A stretch of 64,000 bases of DNA from Muricea muricata (lineage: Eukaryota > Cnidaria > Anthozoa > Malacalcyonacea > Plexauridae), in NCBI GenBank assembly GCA_963855995.1, contig OY979722.1, forward strand, positions 5,488,001-5,552,000. Direction: 5' to 3'. The translations under genes were made by a program, and so were the position numbers. The notes below the pieces were generated by a model, which saw only the letters and a list, made by a program, of their open reading frames with translations, did not search any database and was not told where the DNA came from. Every line of letters begins with the position of its first letter. Position 1 is the first letter of the stretch. Below are positions 1-12,755 of this stretch, piece after piece.

Positions 1-3000
1 TATTAATTGCACTTGAAAACAATGGTCATTTTTTTCTATTTCATTAATCGCGATATTATCGATTCATATCGATTAATATCGTGTAAATTTCTAGCTACAT
101 GTCAATTACAATCAGAAGTGAATGAAAAATTGAAGAAGTGATATTTATGGTTGCATAAAACTACAAATCCTATCAGCCCCAGCAAGTCAATACGTTTCAG
201 CCATTCTGATGATTGTTTACTCTTATGAGCTTACCAAAGAGACAATACCAAAGCATTTACTTTAAACTTTAATACAGCCACATTCTATGTAAGGAACCCC
301 CTTGACTTTATTATGTCAACAAACATAATTGCAATGCACTAACGAACTTAAATCCAAGGGCAAGTGCTCGTTTCCTGTTCCACTTATCAATACGTGATCA
401 GCTTAACGATAAAAGCCCAGCCAGGCATAGAGCCACATCAGTCTTACGAAGTCTACGTATACCGCATCAGCAGTTTCAAATCCACAAAAAGTTCGTGAAG
501 AAACTCTCAGCAGAATTGAAAGGAACTCCAAATTAGTCTAAGTCAATACGTTTTTTCGATACTAAGAGGTAAGTAATCAATAAATAAGATTGCCTTCAAA
601 TTTTGAATGTTTCGTTATGTGGACAAAAATGAGGGATAAGCTAGGGCAGGTCATCGCCAGCGACATAAGGACAAGCTAAAACGATAGCAAAAACCCCCCA
701 AAAAATGCAGTGACGTTTGCGACATAAGCTTTGGTTCAGCACAAGCACAAGCACAAGAAACATGGATTAAGCTGTGGTAGGACAAAAGCATGATCAAAAG
801 GATTTTTTTCTGTTTCGTCTTCGTAAACCTCAGAGAAAAGTTAGCCTTTGGCATGTATAGTTTGATGCTTACGTTGCTTACTTACTGAAAACCAGCCTCA
901 AACGAAAATGTCAAATGAATTTGGACTGGAATCAGAAATGCCCTAAAAAGACTCAAGTCCTTCATTAACGTAGCTGCTATATAAGGCAAACATGCCAGTT
1001 TACGATCAGGCTGTTTGAACTGGAGTTAAAGCCAACGTTCCATTTATTTAGACACTTTTTTGGTTCTTCATTTGCGACAGGTGGCCTATATGGGAAGCCG
1101 CACCCCTACCGGGCATTTAGGCGCTTGAGCTGAAACACGTACCCTGTTATTCAGCGGCAAAATGTAATACCTATATCGGTATAGGTATATATAAAATATA
1201 CTGTAAAAAGGTAATTAAAAAAATCAATGGATAAGTTGAAGACAAAATCGTTTTTCGTGGTTATACTTATAGGCGGATAAGTTTTCTAGGACAGGTTTTA
1301 TGGCAAATAGAAACATAAAATTAGTCTTGCGCAATTTTGCGCAGCATTTTCTTGGGACCCTACATCGGAGAAACGGACTTGAACCAAGTCTAGGGGAAAA
1401 TTTGCCATGACCCGAGCTTTGAAACAATTTGAAGTTTGTGGATAAAGCTAATCAATGTTTCAAGCGCTCGCCACACGCCACCCGCGCCCTAATGTGTAAC
1501 CAAGGCAACCGGCACAACAAATAAATAATAATGGCACATTAACTAATCCGACAAACGATCTAGAGGCTCAACATTCTAAAAATTCTCCGGTAATGTAAAG
1601 ACATTATAATTTCCCTTATATTTCCAACCATTAAGACAATTTGCGCCGGAAATTAAAGTATTCCTCGGAGCTTGTAACCATAACAATACGTCAACAATGA
1701 TAAACAAAAGGCGCGTTCTGATTGTTCATTGTGCAACTATAACCTTGCAGTACAATGTGGTATTACTACTGAATATACATCGTGCACTTTTTTATTTAGA
1801 CATTACAAATGGATATTCGATTTTTGCGCAAGATGTCTTACTTTCTAATGATGGCAACGATTTTGAGTACAGAATTTGTAGTTGATACAGGTACTTTAAT
1901 TATCGAGTTTAATTCGCTCCTACATGTGTATTTCATTTTTAATTAGTTTTACAACCGTGTAAAATTGCGCTAAAATATGAACACAAGTGCTTAAAAAAGG
2001 AAGTAGTACGTATAGTATGATACCTAATCATGGTAAATTTCTGAATAGAGTTGCTCAGAGAGTGGATGTGCCATTTGCCATTGTAAGTTACCATTAGAAA
2101 TTAAGTCCATCCAATGTCAGTCGATTTTTTATATTGCGTTCATTCATTGCTACAGTGGTTACAATCTTGCAGTTAAACACATTCGCAATTAAAAAAATTA
2201 CAAATAGCCTAGAGTTTATTTTGAAAATGTGTAATTTAAACACATCGAATAAAGCTAAATTCAAACGGCACGCCTCATTGTGTAATGTTTCAATTTCATT
2301 TGAAGCGATCAACATTGGTATGTTGAAAAAAGCCTTAGGTTTAATATTATTTCTGAACTTTGCATCTAAAATTACTACATTTTACTCTACTTTAGGAATT
2401 CTGATTTAGTATTACCAATTTCAGAGTTCTTTGTCCATAATTTAGTTCCTACTGCCTACTTCCAATAGAAATTTAACATTTTACAATTTATCACCGCACA
2501 TTTTGCTTTTATCAATGCACAAATTCGTTATAACTGCACACTAATATTAGGTGTGGCATATACAACAAATACTGCATGCAATTTTGCAAATCGAGTTCGG
2601 ATTTCATTATTCATTGCATATTAGGCAGAAATTAGAGAAAAAACAAAAACTAGATTCACATCAATCTTACACGGGAGAGAACAACGCAAAATTCGTTTTT
2701 CCAGCGTGATTTGAGCTCGTTTTCAGCGTGATTAGACCACCACTCTACTGATTGAGCTACCGAATTGGTAGAGACTCTATCCATGCGATTCAGTTAGCCA
2801 TTTTCGTGACGACTTAACGCTTGCGGAGTGTTTCAATTCTATTTCAGAACCGTCCTCAGAGAAAAGAAAAATACGAGATACATTTCATGAATCGACTTTT
2901 CATAGCTCTAAGAATAGCTTTGAAATAGTGTTGAGTATCCTCAAGCTTAGCATGAATATATAGACGGTCAATAATGAAATTAAAAAGCCAAGATAACATT

Positions 3001-3738
3001 ATTTTACCACAAACCGTGATCTACATAAAGAAAATATGAGGAGGACGTGGAAGGTAATTAATGAAGTTAGTTCAAAGCATTTGAGTAAAACCAAAAAATT
3101 ATCGGAAATTATATAGGACGGGGGAACATGTTATCACCTCACCTACCGAAATAGCAAAAGCATTCAGCAAGTTTTTCCCAATTTTTGTTGGTATACACTC
3201 GAGACGATGAATTTTTTGTTGTTCGGCTGTGTCAGAATATGAATCTAGTTTTTTATACCAGAAGATGCAAATTCGAATCCCGCTCGAGATCGACAACAAG
3301 TTTTTGGTTGTTCTCTCCAGTGTTAGATAAATGTGCATGAATCCTAATTAATATTTCTGAAAGTTGTTGTCTCACCAACTTAGTCATCACTGTCATTGGT
3401 AGTACACCATCAAGGGTTATCGCTAACCCTAGGTCGAAAGTTAACGCCCCGTTTTAGTCTTTGACTTTGTTCTTTTACAGGAACTAAAACTACTAATCAA
3501 TCTAGACAAGATTTGGGATTAAAAGTAGACACGAACGATGTTTTCATGACAATAGCATTATAGCTAGCTAAGATAAATTCTTGTCAGTAAATGGTTATAA
3601 CACAACAAGCGTTGCTTTATTTGTTGCTTGAAGGTGGCGATAAGGGAGTATAGTATAGTATAGTCGTTAAAGAGTAATTATTTTGAAGTAATAATCAACC
3701 ATGTAATAATCAAAATCTGTATTGTGCATAATTTTCAG
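1..3738. other. Intergenic region without a supported gene
   Basis: I see no conserved protein in any frame here; the open frames are short, AT-rich and lack recognisable motifs. A TATA-like string lies at about 404-412 and a transcript-like stretch ending in a good donor (GAG|GTAAGTAA) lies near 570, but no start codon or coding frame accompanies them. A second TATA-box-like word (CTATATAAGG) is at 977. Part of the end of this region should be the first intron, and possibly the unfound first exon, of the NmrA-like gene that follows. Confidence 0.5.
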
Positions 3739-4661
3739 CTCCATTCAATGGCAATACAACGAAATCCACAGCGAAACCCGTTGTTTTTGTCATTGGCGCG
3801 GGCGGAATGGTCGGCAAAATGGCTGTTACAGCCTTATCGCGGATGCATGGTAAAACAATGGATATACGTGCTGGTGTACGGGATCCTGCAAAGGCGGAGA
3901 GATTGAAATTACTTACTGGAGTCACCGTCGTTCAAGCAGAACTAGGAGCGAGAAAGAAACTAGCAAAACTCTTCGAAGACGTCAACGCAGTTTACATCAT
4001 AAGTTCGGATTATGCCGTTCGAGATCGAGCTCGGCTTACCAAGGACACAGCCGTGGCAGCCAAGGAGGCAGGCGTGGGACACATATTGGTGTATAGCCTT
4101 GTAGCATCCGTGCAGCCCGACACGATGTTTGGAAAGCAATACAACGAAACAGAAGCGGCTGTGGGACGTCTTGGTGTTCCACATACTATTCTGCGCTTTC
4201 CCACGTTGGTAGAAAACCTTCTGGCTCATCGACAGTCGATCAAAACAAACTCCACAATTTATTGGCCAGCAAACCCCACGATGCCATTCACACCAGTCGT
4301 TACAAGAGATGCGTCGATCGCGGCAGCCTTCATTCTAGCCTCGCCAAGGAAACACGAGGGAAAAACGTACACCGTCGTGAGCGATCGCGTCTCCTACAAC
4401 GACATAGTGAAAGCGTTTACAAAAGCGCTTGGCCGACCTGTTGGCTACGTTCGCATATCCTACGAAGACGCAAAAGCGTTTCTTCAGAAACACGGATTCT
4501 CGGAAACAAGAGCGGAAGCGATCATGGAAATGTACCATCTCGTTGACGCGGGTAGCTGCGTTACAGATCAAAAAGATCTCCAAGATTTCACGGAAATAAC
4601 CGGTGAAAAACCAACTGATGTCAAAACCTGGCTGAAGCAACGTGCGTTCCTATTCAACTAA
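3739..4661 (+). CDS. NmrA-like NAD(P)-binding family protein (3' exon, first exon not found)
   Basis: A single large exon encodes an atypical short-chain-dehydrogenase/NmrA-type Rossmann protein. The dinucleotide motif GAGGMVGK follows a hydrophobic beta strand (VVFVI), and the body has the expected NmrA order: VQAEL, a VYIIS strand, VYSLVAS, YNETEAAV and LRFPTLVENL. The frame is open back to a TAG-type acceptor at 3737-3738 (ATTTTCAG|CT), with a TAA just upstream at 3729, so the exon starts at 3739 with two bases completing a codon. At least one upstream exon must supply the start codon; I could not find it. The ATG at 3807 is inside the Rossmann motif and is not the real start. NmrA proteins act as redox sensors or NAD(P)H-dependent reductases; the substrate here is unknown. 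The stop codon overlaps the first unit of a tandem repeat. Confidence 0.85.
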
Positions 4662-5005
4662 TTTGGAAAACACACGTAATGACTTCTAAAATATATGATG
4701 ATTAATTCTTTTGTTAAATAATTTGAATATTATTATCATAGCATATAGAAAGTATAAATATATAATAATTATTCAACTATTTTGGAAAACATACGTAATA
4801 ACTTCTAAAATATATGATGACTAATTCCTTTGTTAAATAATTTAAATAATATAATATAATGATACAATGAAGAAGGTATAAATATATAATAATTATTCAA
4901 CAAATTTGGAAAACATACGTAATGACTTCTAAAATATACAGTGATTAATTCCTTTGTTGAATAGTTTGAATAACATATAATCATACCATATAGAAAGCTT
5001 AAGTT
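4652..5005. repeat. Tandem triplication over the NmrA-like stop codon and 3' UTR
   Basis: Three head-to-tail copies of a roughly 119-124 bp unit start at 4652, 4771 and 4895, each beginning ATTCAAC and containing GGAAAACAYACGTAAT, ACTTCTAAAATATA and a TAAATATATAATAATTATTC tail in the first two. The first unit begins inside the last codons of the NmrA-like gene (F-N-stop). Copies differ by scattered substitutions and small indels, so the array is not recent. Confidence 0.85.
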
Positions 5006-5094
5006 CATAAAAAGTGGACCCTTTGGCTTTAAAGCAGCGGTGATTCCATTTATACCCAATATTGGACCATTTTCCCGACAAACTTTTGAAATCG

Positions 5095-5350
5095 AAAAAT
5101 TTATATTACAGTTGGAAAGAGCACCCTTAATTTAGTAAAATTGTGAAGTTTGGTTGCAATATATAATAAAATGTGGAAAATATAGACCAAAAAAGCTTGC
5201 CACATTGTATTTTCGTACGTAATACAAAAGTATACAAAATTTGCAAGTTTACTGGATTATATTTTTTACATTTTAAAATATTTCGCTTCCAAACTTCACA
5301 ACAGTTTATGAAATTTGATGCTCTTTCCAGCTCTGTTAATACATTTGCCA
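5095..5350. mobile_element. Inverted-repeat (MITE-like) element, family 1, copy a
   Basis: Left arm (about 5110-5190: GGAAAGAGCACC, AGTAAAATTGTGAAGTTTGG) and right arm (about 5255-5335: CCAAACTTCACAACAG, GATGCTCTTTCC) are imperfect reverse complements. The same arms (TTGAAAGAGCA, AAAGTTTGG) recur at 24.1-24.5 kb, which marks it as a dispersed family. No coding capacity. Confidence 0.6.
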
Positions 5351-6547
5351 AAGTCAAACGTTTGTCTTAAAGGGACATGATCTCTGAATTCAAATACATG
5401 ATAGGGAAAAACACAAGTTCTTGCATGTACACTGAGAAATCAATAATATTAATAACGTCCTAAAATTCAAAAATCATTTTTGAATTCGATGCCATTTACA
5501 GCTGTTAAATTAACCATAGACAATCCAGAAGACAATGCCTTTGACATGAAGTATATGGCCGCACTCTACAGGGTGGTAGAAAAAAGACTCTCTGAAGTAT
5601 CCGCAATTCGAATTAGCTGCAACCTGTTGTGCTAATGTTATTTTACAACTCGGAATAGTTCAAACGAAAAACACAAGGTTTTGTACACATGAAAAACCAA
5701 CGATAACCGTCCTAAAATTTCCAAGTGTGTATAAGACCTTGTGTCGTTTTACAATTTATTAGTTCGAAGCATTGGCAGAGCTGTCAAAAATAGATTGTGG
5801 TCAATTTGAATTGTGGCTACTTCAAAAGGTCTACTTTTTTATACACTCTTTAATCTTTATTGTATTAATGTGAGTGTTTCAAATGAATGTTTCACAAAAA
5901 AAAAAGGTCTTGTAAACATGACATGGAAATCTTATGGCGTCATTACTGATTTCCCACATGTGCACAATAATGTATGTTTTGGGCGTCGTTCACTTGAAAG
6001 ATTCAGAGGGTCAACTTTTTATACACATTGTACACCAGCTAGTCTAGAATTTGCAATTGCCGCCATCTTGGTTGTGATTTTTCAAATAAAACATTCGCAC
6101 GAACATTGATTCTAATCAGGCAATTTACTTAGAAACGTAAATGATACGGTGGGCTGTGTAAGCAGTGAAAAACAAAGCGGAAATCTGTGATAACAACTAA
6201 GTGAACTTTGTAATGTTTACCAAGATAGCGCCAAATATTTTGATTTCATAGGTAAACGAAAAATATATGCAATGCTTTGGCATTGATCTCAGGCTCACTT
6301 CAATTTAGTGGAAAATTACAATGGATTTACAAAGTTGATTTCAATTCGCAATATGATCAGATTTACATAATATTTTTTTGGGCATCTGATTGGGTATAGA
6401 CCTCATTTCCAATGCAGTGTGTCCAGTGTATCCTCTTAGGGTTTACTTATAGGTTATAATTGCAGGGTGTAGGCAAAACGTGGCCCTACCCGTCCTGTCA
6501 CTGCTTTGACAGAAAAAAGGTTACAAAACTCCTTCTCCGGTCCTAAT

Positions 6548-6865
6548 TTCTACTTAACAATTAGTCGCCGAAGGCGAGGTGATTACAAGCCTATATTCAC
6601 TGAGCCGAAGGCGAAGTGAATATATGCTGGTAATCACCGAGCCTGAGGCGACTAATTGTTTTAGTATAAATTTCCAGGTGTTTACAAATAATAATCAAGA
6701 AACTTTAAAAAAATTCATTTTAAATATGTTACTGTATAAAAAAACAGCAAATGCAAAAAGCTATAGTCACTGGCCAGTGACTATAACTTCAGAGGCAGTG
6801 AATCTTGACCAATCAGAATGTAGGAAAATCAATAGTTACCTGGAAATTTATATTAAAACTAGATA
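6548..6865. mobile_element. Nested palindromic element
   Basis: An outer hairpin has CAATTAGTCGCC at 6559 and GGCGACTAATTG at 6648; inside it a second hairpin pairs TATTCACTGAGCCGAAGGCG with CGAAGTGAATA. Further out, TATAAATTTCCAGGTG (about 6665) pairs with TACCTGGAAATTTATA (about 6838). No coding content; probably one MITE inserted next to or inside another. Confidence 0.55.
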
Positions 6866-7042
6866 ATTCAAGCTAGCAACATGTATTATTATAAAAAGCT
6901 TACGCAATCTCAATTTTGACTGGTTGATAGCCTACAGACAATTCTCAATGTCACGCCACCTGCAACGACATTGAAAATTGTCTGCACTCTGCAGGGACCG
7001 TAATGGCGTCTTCGTCGAGATTCGCAACTATTTCTGAATTGT

Positions 7043-7206
7043 ATAATAAAACAATTATTGAATTCGCCTTTCGCATGCTATCAAGATTTATCCAGACCTC
7101 GGTCAAAGTTATCTGCCTCAGCTTCGCTTCGGCAGATAACTTTGACCTCGGTCTGGATAAATCTTGATATCACGCTCAGTCTCATCCAATAATTGTTAAA
7201 TATTAA
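7043..7206. mobile_element. Palindromic MITE-like element, family 2, copy a
   Basis: Ends read ATAAAACAATTATTGAATTCG on the left and CCAATAATTGTTAAATATT on the right, around a long hairpin whose arms (TCAAGATTTATCCAGACC..., 7080-7110 and 7148-7172) are almost perfect reverse complements. A sibling with the same ends and a similar 'TTCGGCTTCGGC' apex is at 24.9-25.06 kb. Confidence 0.6.
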
Positions 7207-7661
7207 ATACATGCTGTACTGCTATGATTCACGATCCTTAGCAGCTATTTCACAGTTGTTAATTTGTGGAGGGGGGCAGGGAGGGAACTCGGGGGAATAA
7301 GGGCAGGAAGTGGGCGAGAAGCGGGAGGACAGGGAGCGGCATGCGGAAGTTGTCAGGGCAGAGGGTTGGGAAAAAAGTTAGGAACGTTTTTTAGTCCCTT
7401 TTTTAAACAAACAATCAAAAATCCGAACCACTATTCGCCATTTTAACTGGAATCAAACTCTATCGACAAAAATACATTTTATACATAAAAAATCCTGAGA
7501 AAATCCACTGGCATTTTTTGCCTTGCGATTTCCAACCTCGTACCCAGGCGCCGGGCGTAGGTAAAGAGCCTGGGTACGAGGTTGTGCGATTTCCTGGCCA
7601 ACGAAGCCAGCTTGTAACAATTCAACCCGCCCGCCCGCCAACTGCAATATGCAAATTCAAT

Positions 7662-10600
7662 ATGGCGACTCGTTCAGGAGTGTTCTTCACGTACGTTTAC
7701 AGCAGTATGCTGGGATTTTTGTGGGTTTCGCCGCAATTTCAGCACACTTTGCAAATGAGGGAGGATCCTTTGGAAGTGCTGTTAACGTCGTACAAGAATA
7801 CTCGAGAAATCGTACCGGAAAATCGTGGATTTGATCATCATCGTCACGTGAGGGATTGTCAGCCTATTGTGTACGGAAACACGACATTCGAAATGTTCTC
7901 TGATGTTAACAAGACGAAGTATCAGGCCGCTCCTATTCAGTTTAAATCGTTCTTTAAAAAAGTTGTCACAAAGAAGAGGGATGGTTTCGTTAATGGACAC
8001 ATTGTTACAATTTCAAATCCATTCGAAAGCCTGTCTGTTTTGGAGCCCCAAAAACAAGGGGGGTGTAAGGATAAGTCGCGATCAACTGTTGCTGAAACGT
8101 CAAAGCAGATGAACTGCCGGCTAGCTGTGAACGCTGGTTTTTTCAACACCCATACCGGCAGTTGCTTGGGGAATGTTGTCAGCAATGGTAAACTTGTTCG
8201 AGATGCAAAAGGCATCCAGAATGCTAATTTTGGAATACTCAAAAATGGTTCCTTTGTCGTTGGGTATTTGTCGGAACATGATGTAACCCCGGGGGATGGT
8301 ACCTCAAAGTTCCGCCAACTTGTTACGGGTGTTATTTGGCTCTTGAGGAACGGTAGTTTGTATGTTAAACAGAGCATCGAGGCGGAATGCCGAGATACAG
8401 AGGAAACAGGCACACTGAAAAAGTTTGCAGAGGTTTTGTCGGGCCGGACTGCGGTGGGTCACGATAAGAATGGTCGAGTCATGATTGTGCAGGTTGATGG
8501 AAAGACAAATCACAAAGGGTGAGCTGTTTTATAAGACTTCATTGTCTTCTTGGCAAAATTGGGTGGTATATGTACAACCAGTGTTTAGTTTAGGCAATAT
8601 TGGTTTTGATGCTATACCAACATACCCCTATTAGCAGTATGACATGAGATATACCAGTATCATGATCAATGTTGTGTTAAGAGTTTGGATAATTTCTGGT
8701 AAGGGGTTTTTTTATGGCCTTTTCAAATGACCTCCAGTTCTGATGGAAAATGCAAATTTTCCTGACTGATCCTCCAGAATTAACCTGCCATTGATGACCA
8801 TAAGGTGCTAGAATAATTTGTGCTCTTCTTTAGAATCAACCTTTATGACTTTGGCAAGCTCTTAAAGTCGTATGGTTTGGTGAATGCGATCAATCTTGAC
8901 GGGGGTGGCTCAGCTACATTTGTGGAGAATGGCACGCTTGTTAACTATCCATCTGATCAGTGGTTAGTGTTAATTGAAAGACATCACATGTAAAATTACC
9001 CTCCCCCTCCCTCTTGTACTTATATTAAGTAAAATTATCATGATACATTCATAACAAAAAAGGGATTAGCAACACAATGCATGCTATGTACATTACTGTA
9101 TTTCTGTCAAGGTACATTACCAGGTGGTTCTTCTGTCACACATGTAACCTGGCAGCTCCATTGGTTTTCATGGTGTTTGAATACCAAAATGAATGGCAAT
9201 GTCGTGTGTGTGACAGGAGAATCACCTTACCAGTTGGATAAACCCAATGACTTCTAGCACTTTCCCTCCCTTGTGAACATGACTACAATTATGCAAAGTA
9301 AAATATGAATTGAAGTGTATACAACTAAATACTAGATTAATCATAATGTAAGTACAGAACTATTGTAGGCTTCAATGTTATCACCTTGAGGTACTCTATA
9401 TGTAAGAACACATCAGTCTGTGTCCAATGTGGAAGACTTTAAGGATGTTGATCTGCCACTTTGTTCAGATAGCCTTATATTTCAACCTACTAAACTGCAG
9501 TGTACCCCAACTTTTTGTATGAGGAAGAGAGTGCTACAATATATCAGTGTGCATAAAGGCCGGTCTCCACTCAGGATAGTTTTCCTACAGATAGGAATGG
9601 ATAAGAATGTTTCCTTTGTCATCATGACATTAGTTTCACTCTGGTTTACCAAAAAAAATTTCCTGTCCATTCCTATCTGTTAGAAATTGTAAGTGGAAAC
9701 CAGCCTTAAATGGATTTAAGTAATTCCAAAATGAACATCCTGTGGCAATCTTTTCCAGCTAGTGCTTAAATATTTAAAAATGCTCAAAATGTAGTTAGTA
9801 AATACCATGTCCTAATTTGCGCATGCAGTCCAAATTAAAGTGTCCTTGTACATATTGTATGCTATTCCACGGCAATTTTAGTCAATATCATGCAGTTTAC
9901 AAATTTTATTGTATTTGTAGTCAAGGTTATCTGTGTGCACGGGAGGTGAGCACTATTCTGTGTGTTCATGACAAGATGTGTACTCCCTCTGACTGTAATG
10001 GACATGGTCATTGTAGCAGTGATGGTCAATGTGTATGTCAAGCACCATGGGGTGGTCCCTCTTGTTCTCAAAAAGAAGTGCAAAATGTTGATGTCAAGTT
10101 TTGCAATATGTGTATGTATCAGGTTAACAATTTATAGGTGCCTGCATGGATTGTGGTTTGAACCTGCGCATGAAAAAACCGAATTTATGCTGACTTTACC
10201 TGCAAGGACAAAGTAAACAGTATGACAGTATGTTGACTGACAATGTTGTTATAAACTTATTCAAACAAGTCTGATAATTATCAACAAGTTTTTACAAGTT
10301 ATTCACAGTTTGTTGCAAACGTATTGGGAACTTATAACAAACCATGCAAATACAAGTGATGAGATTTTGCATGGTTGTGTAGTTTTGGCCAAAACTAGAA
10401 TTATCTATGAGGGAGAATTTAGCCCTGAATTCAGTGTATATAAGTACTGTTGACAACCATACATAGAATATACCAAACATATGTTATTAAAACCTAATTT
10501 TGTGGAAACATCATGTAAGTTTATTATTGCAAAGATTTCAATCTATAAACTCAAATCTTCGTCAGTGTATTCAGTGGTAATAATGCATTATTTTTTGCAC

Positions 10601-12024
10601 GAATAAGATCCGAGCTTCCGGATCGAAATTACAAGGAACTTATATCATTTTATATACTCAGTAAGGTTTAAATCAGTATCTTACATTTAAGCCATTTTGC
10701 ATTATTTAGCAATAGTTGGGAATTGTTCAACACTTTCACGAAATAAAACAACTAGGGAAGTAATAAAAAGGTAGATGTCAATTTTGAAATATTTAGCATT
10801 TATATACTTAACAATACCTTAGAAGCTCTATTAGAAGCTTGCTCTTTTTAGGTCCTTTTAAAGGGGGGGGGGGGATTATTGGAGAGGCTAATTTGAGAAG
10901 GGTCGTATTTAGTTACCATAAACACTGTAATTAATATTTATGTGCAACACAAGTAATGTATAATTATAATCAATTACCTTTGTTACCGGTCTGTGGCAAA
11001 TGTTTAATACACCCATTGTTCGTTTTGTACCTATTTTGTTCAACTCTAGTCACTGTAGTCCATATAGTTAACAGTCAATAGTCTTCAAAAAGGTATCCAC
11101 CGAATAGGATAGAAATTCAGACATAAAAACGACGTCTAAGATGAAAAAAGTAGTGTAATACACAACTTCATGTTGCCAACTGATGTCAGTCGCGCCGCGA
11201 AGAATTACAAATTGCTGCTTCAATATCGACATTTTATGCATTAAATAACGTACGTATTTCACTTAAATCGATATGGGTGTAACTTTGAAGATCTTTTCCC
11301 CCGATAAGCTTAATAAACCATGTATTAATTGTGGTAGAGTCGAAAAATATTGTTATAAGTAGACACAAGTGTTACAGGTTCACTTTGTCGTTCATGTTTC
11401 TTTGTCGATTTCAGAATTCGTAAAATTGACCAATCACAGCGAAGCACAAAAGTTCTAAACATTTGCCGCAGACCAATTGTTATTACGGAATTACAATGGA
11501 AAACAAACTGCTCCCAAATATGAAATTTATTTTCAAAAACAATCGATCAGCAAATTTAAAAAAAAAGACTTCTATTGATTCTATGGGGGATTTACTTGAG
11601 GGGGGGGGGCTAAATAGAGAGAATATGGAATTAAAAATTACTGGAATGGTGTCAACTGATTTGAAGTGCCTAGTTCTGTAAGATTCCTAGATAGTAAATT
11701 GTATTTTTACATAGATGTGTTCCGTCACGATAGCTAGCACATTATTTTATTCATCAACAGGGAAGCATTATCACTCAATATATTTGATATATTTAAATTA
11801 CATAACCTTTTATTTTTAGATTTTTGATCAAGAACTATGCATGGATGGATGCTCTTCTTGTGATTAGTATATTAGTCAACTTTATACTATTGTGTGTCAC
11901 ATTCTGTGGAAGATCTTCAGACAGAATTATTGTTCCTCGAAGACCAGGCAAGTCACGCCGAAACATGGGCGAGGATCAATTGAACTTACTGAATGGCAAC
12001 AATGATGACGATGATGAGATATGA
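7662..12024 (+). CDS. NAGPA: N-acetylglucosamine-1-phosphodiester alpha-N-acetylglucosaminidase (uncovering enzyme)
   Basis: NAGPA removes the covering GlcNAc from mannose-6-phosphate on lysosomal hydrolases in the trans-Golgi. Exon 1 (7662-8518) starts at an ATG followed by a hydrophobic signal region and carries the phosphodiester-glycosidase core, including NAGFFNTHTGSCLGN. Exon 2 (8834-8962) completes it with INLDGGGSATFVENGTL and YPSD. Exon 3 (from 9921) gives an EGF-like module with cysteines in the vertebrate NAGPA spacing (REVSTILCVHDKMC, DCNGHGHC, CVCQAPWGG). A terminal exon (11820-12024) gives a single transmembrane helix and a short acidic cytoplasmic tail. Splices 1-2 and 2-3 are phase matched. 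The exon 3 donor is ambiguous between about 10077 and 10122, and a further EGF exon may be missing between it and the membrane exon. A polyadenylation signal AATAAA is at 12288. The orthology is strong; the 3' structure is less certain. Confidence 0.9.
9105..9240. mobile_element. Inverted-repeat element in NAGPA intron 2
   Basis: TTACCAGGTGGTTCTTCTGTCACAC at about 9116 is mirrored by GTGTGACAGGAGAATCACCTTACCAG at about 9207, separated by about 60 bp. Short, non-coding, MITE-like. Confidence 0.45.
9557..9712. mobile_element. Inverted-repeat element in NAGPA intron 2
   Basis: AAGGCCGGTCTCCACT and CAGATAGGAATGGATA on the left pair with TCCATTCCTATCTG and AGTGGAAACCAGCCTT on the right. The centre has no coding content. 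MITE-like. Confidence 0.5.
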
Positions 12025-12515
12025 TTAAAGTTAATTCATTTAATGTTCTTATACTGGGAGAGACACCCACCATATCGATACTGTAGGTCAGCTAGCAATT
12101 GTAGTGTGTTAATACATGTTTATTTCAAAATATGTGTCAATAGTGCAGCTAAAAGCACACAAAACCATAGGATCTATCACCACCAAAAGAGACAATAATT
12201 ATAATAAATGTTCATTACTATCTAGTCATGATTGCATTTTACATGTACCAGATCACATTTTCTTATCCAAGAACTTATGATGATCTGAATAAAGATACAT
12301 ACACCAGAGGTGCTAGCTATAAATTTGATTGTTTAAATGTATATATTGGTGTAAAATTTAGTTCTAAGTTACTATAATATTTAGCCCACCACAGAGAACA
12401 GATGATTATTTAATGTTAATCTAAAAAGTAAATTTGCTGTTTAATAGAAAGTATATGTAACATTGTATGTTGATAGAAAATTGAAAAAAATATGGTTTTA
12501 TGACTGAGTGATGAC

Positions 12516-12521
12516 TTTATT
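12516..12521 (-). terminator. Candidate polyadenylation signal of the C19orf12 homologue
   Basis: TTTATT on the plus strand reads AATAAA on the minus strand about 240 bp beyond the stop codon at 12756. It faces the plus-strand AATAAA of NAGPA at 12288, so the 3' ends of the two convergent genes may overlap. Confidence 0.4.
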
Positions 12522-12755
12522 GAGATTCCAGATATTCCCAGAACTTTGGTAATTTTGCTCTATGTGCCACCAAGTGTTAATATTTAAATATTTAAATACA
12601 TGCATGTTGAGTTGATTACAAAGAAAATACAAGTACTGTATTGGTACATCACATGGTATATCTCTTTATCTACTTTAATCAAAATCATTCTCACTCAAAG
12701 GTAACATATTTTTGAATATTTAAAGCTGCCCATTTCATTTTTTCTTCATATCATG

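Larger units (their letters stand above)
5006..7661. other. Intergenic region with several palindromic elements
   Basis: No supported gene. The stretch contains an inverted-repeat element at about 5095-5350, nested palindromes at about 6548-6865 and a palindromic element at about 7043-7206, annotated separately. The remaining sequence shows no conserved coding motif. A short CCTCGTACCCAGGC / GCCTGGGTACGAGG inverted pair lies at about 7533-7581, just upstream of the NAGPA start. Confidence 0.5.

Noticed and set aside
2700-2800. A-box-like GGTAGCTCAATCAGTAGAG on the minus strand
   Set aside because: No B box at the right distance and no cloverleaf; at most a decayed tRNA or SINE relic.
3807-4661. 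ATG at 3807 as the start of the NmrA-like protein
   Set aside because: It lies inside the GAGGMVGK nucleotide-binding motif; the open frame continues upstream to a splice acceptor at 3738.
7518-7661. Upstream extension of the NAGPA first exon
   Set aside because: The extension uses a non-ATG start and encodes no conserved sequence, whereas the ATG at 7662 is followed by a plausible signal region.
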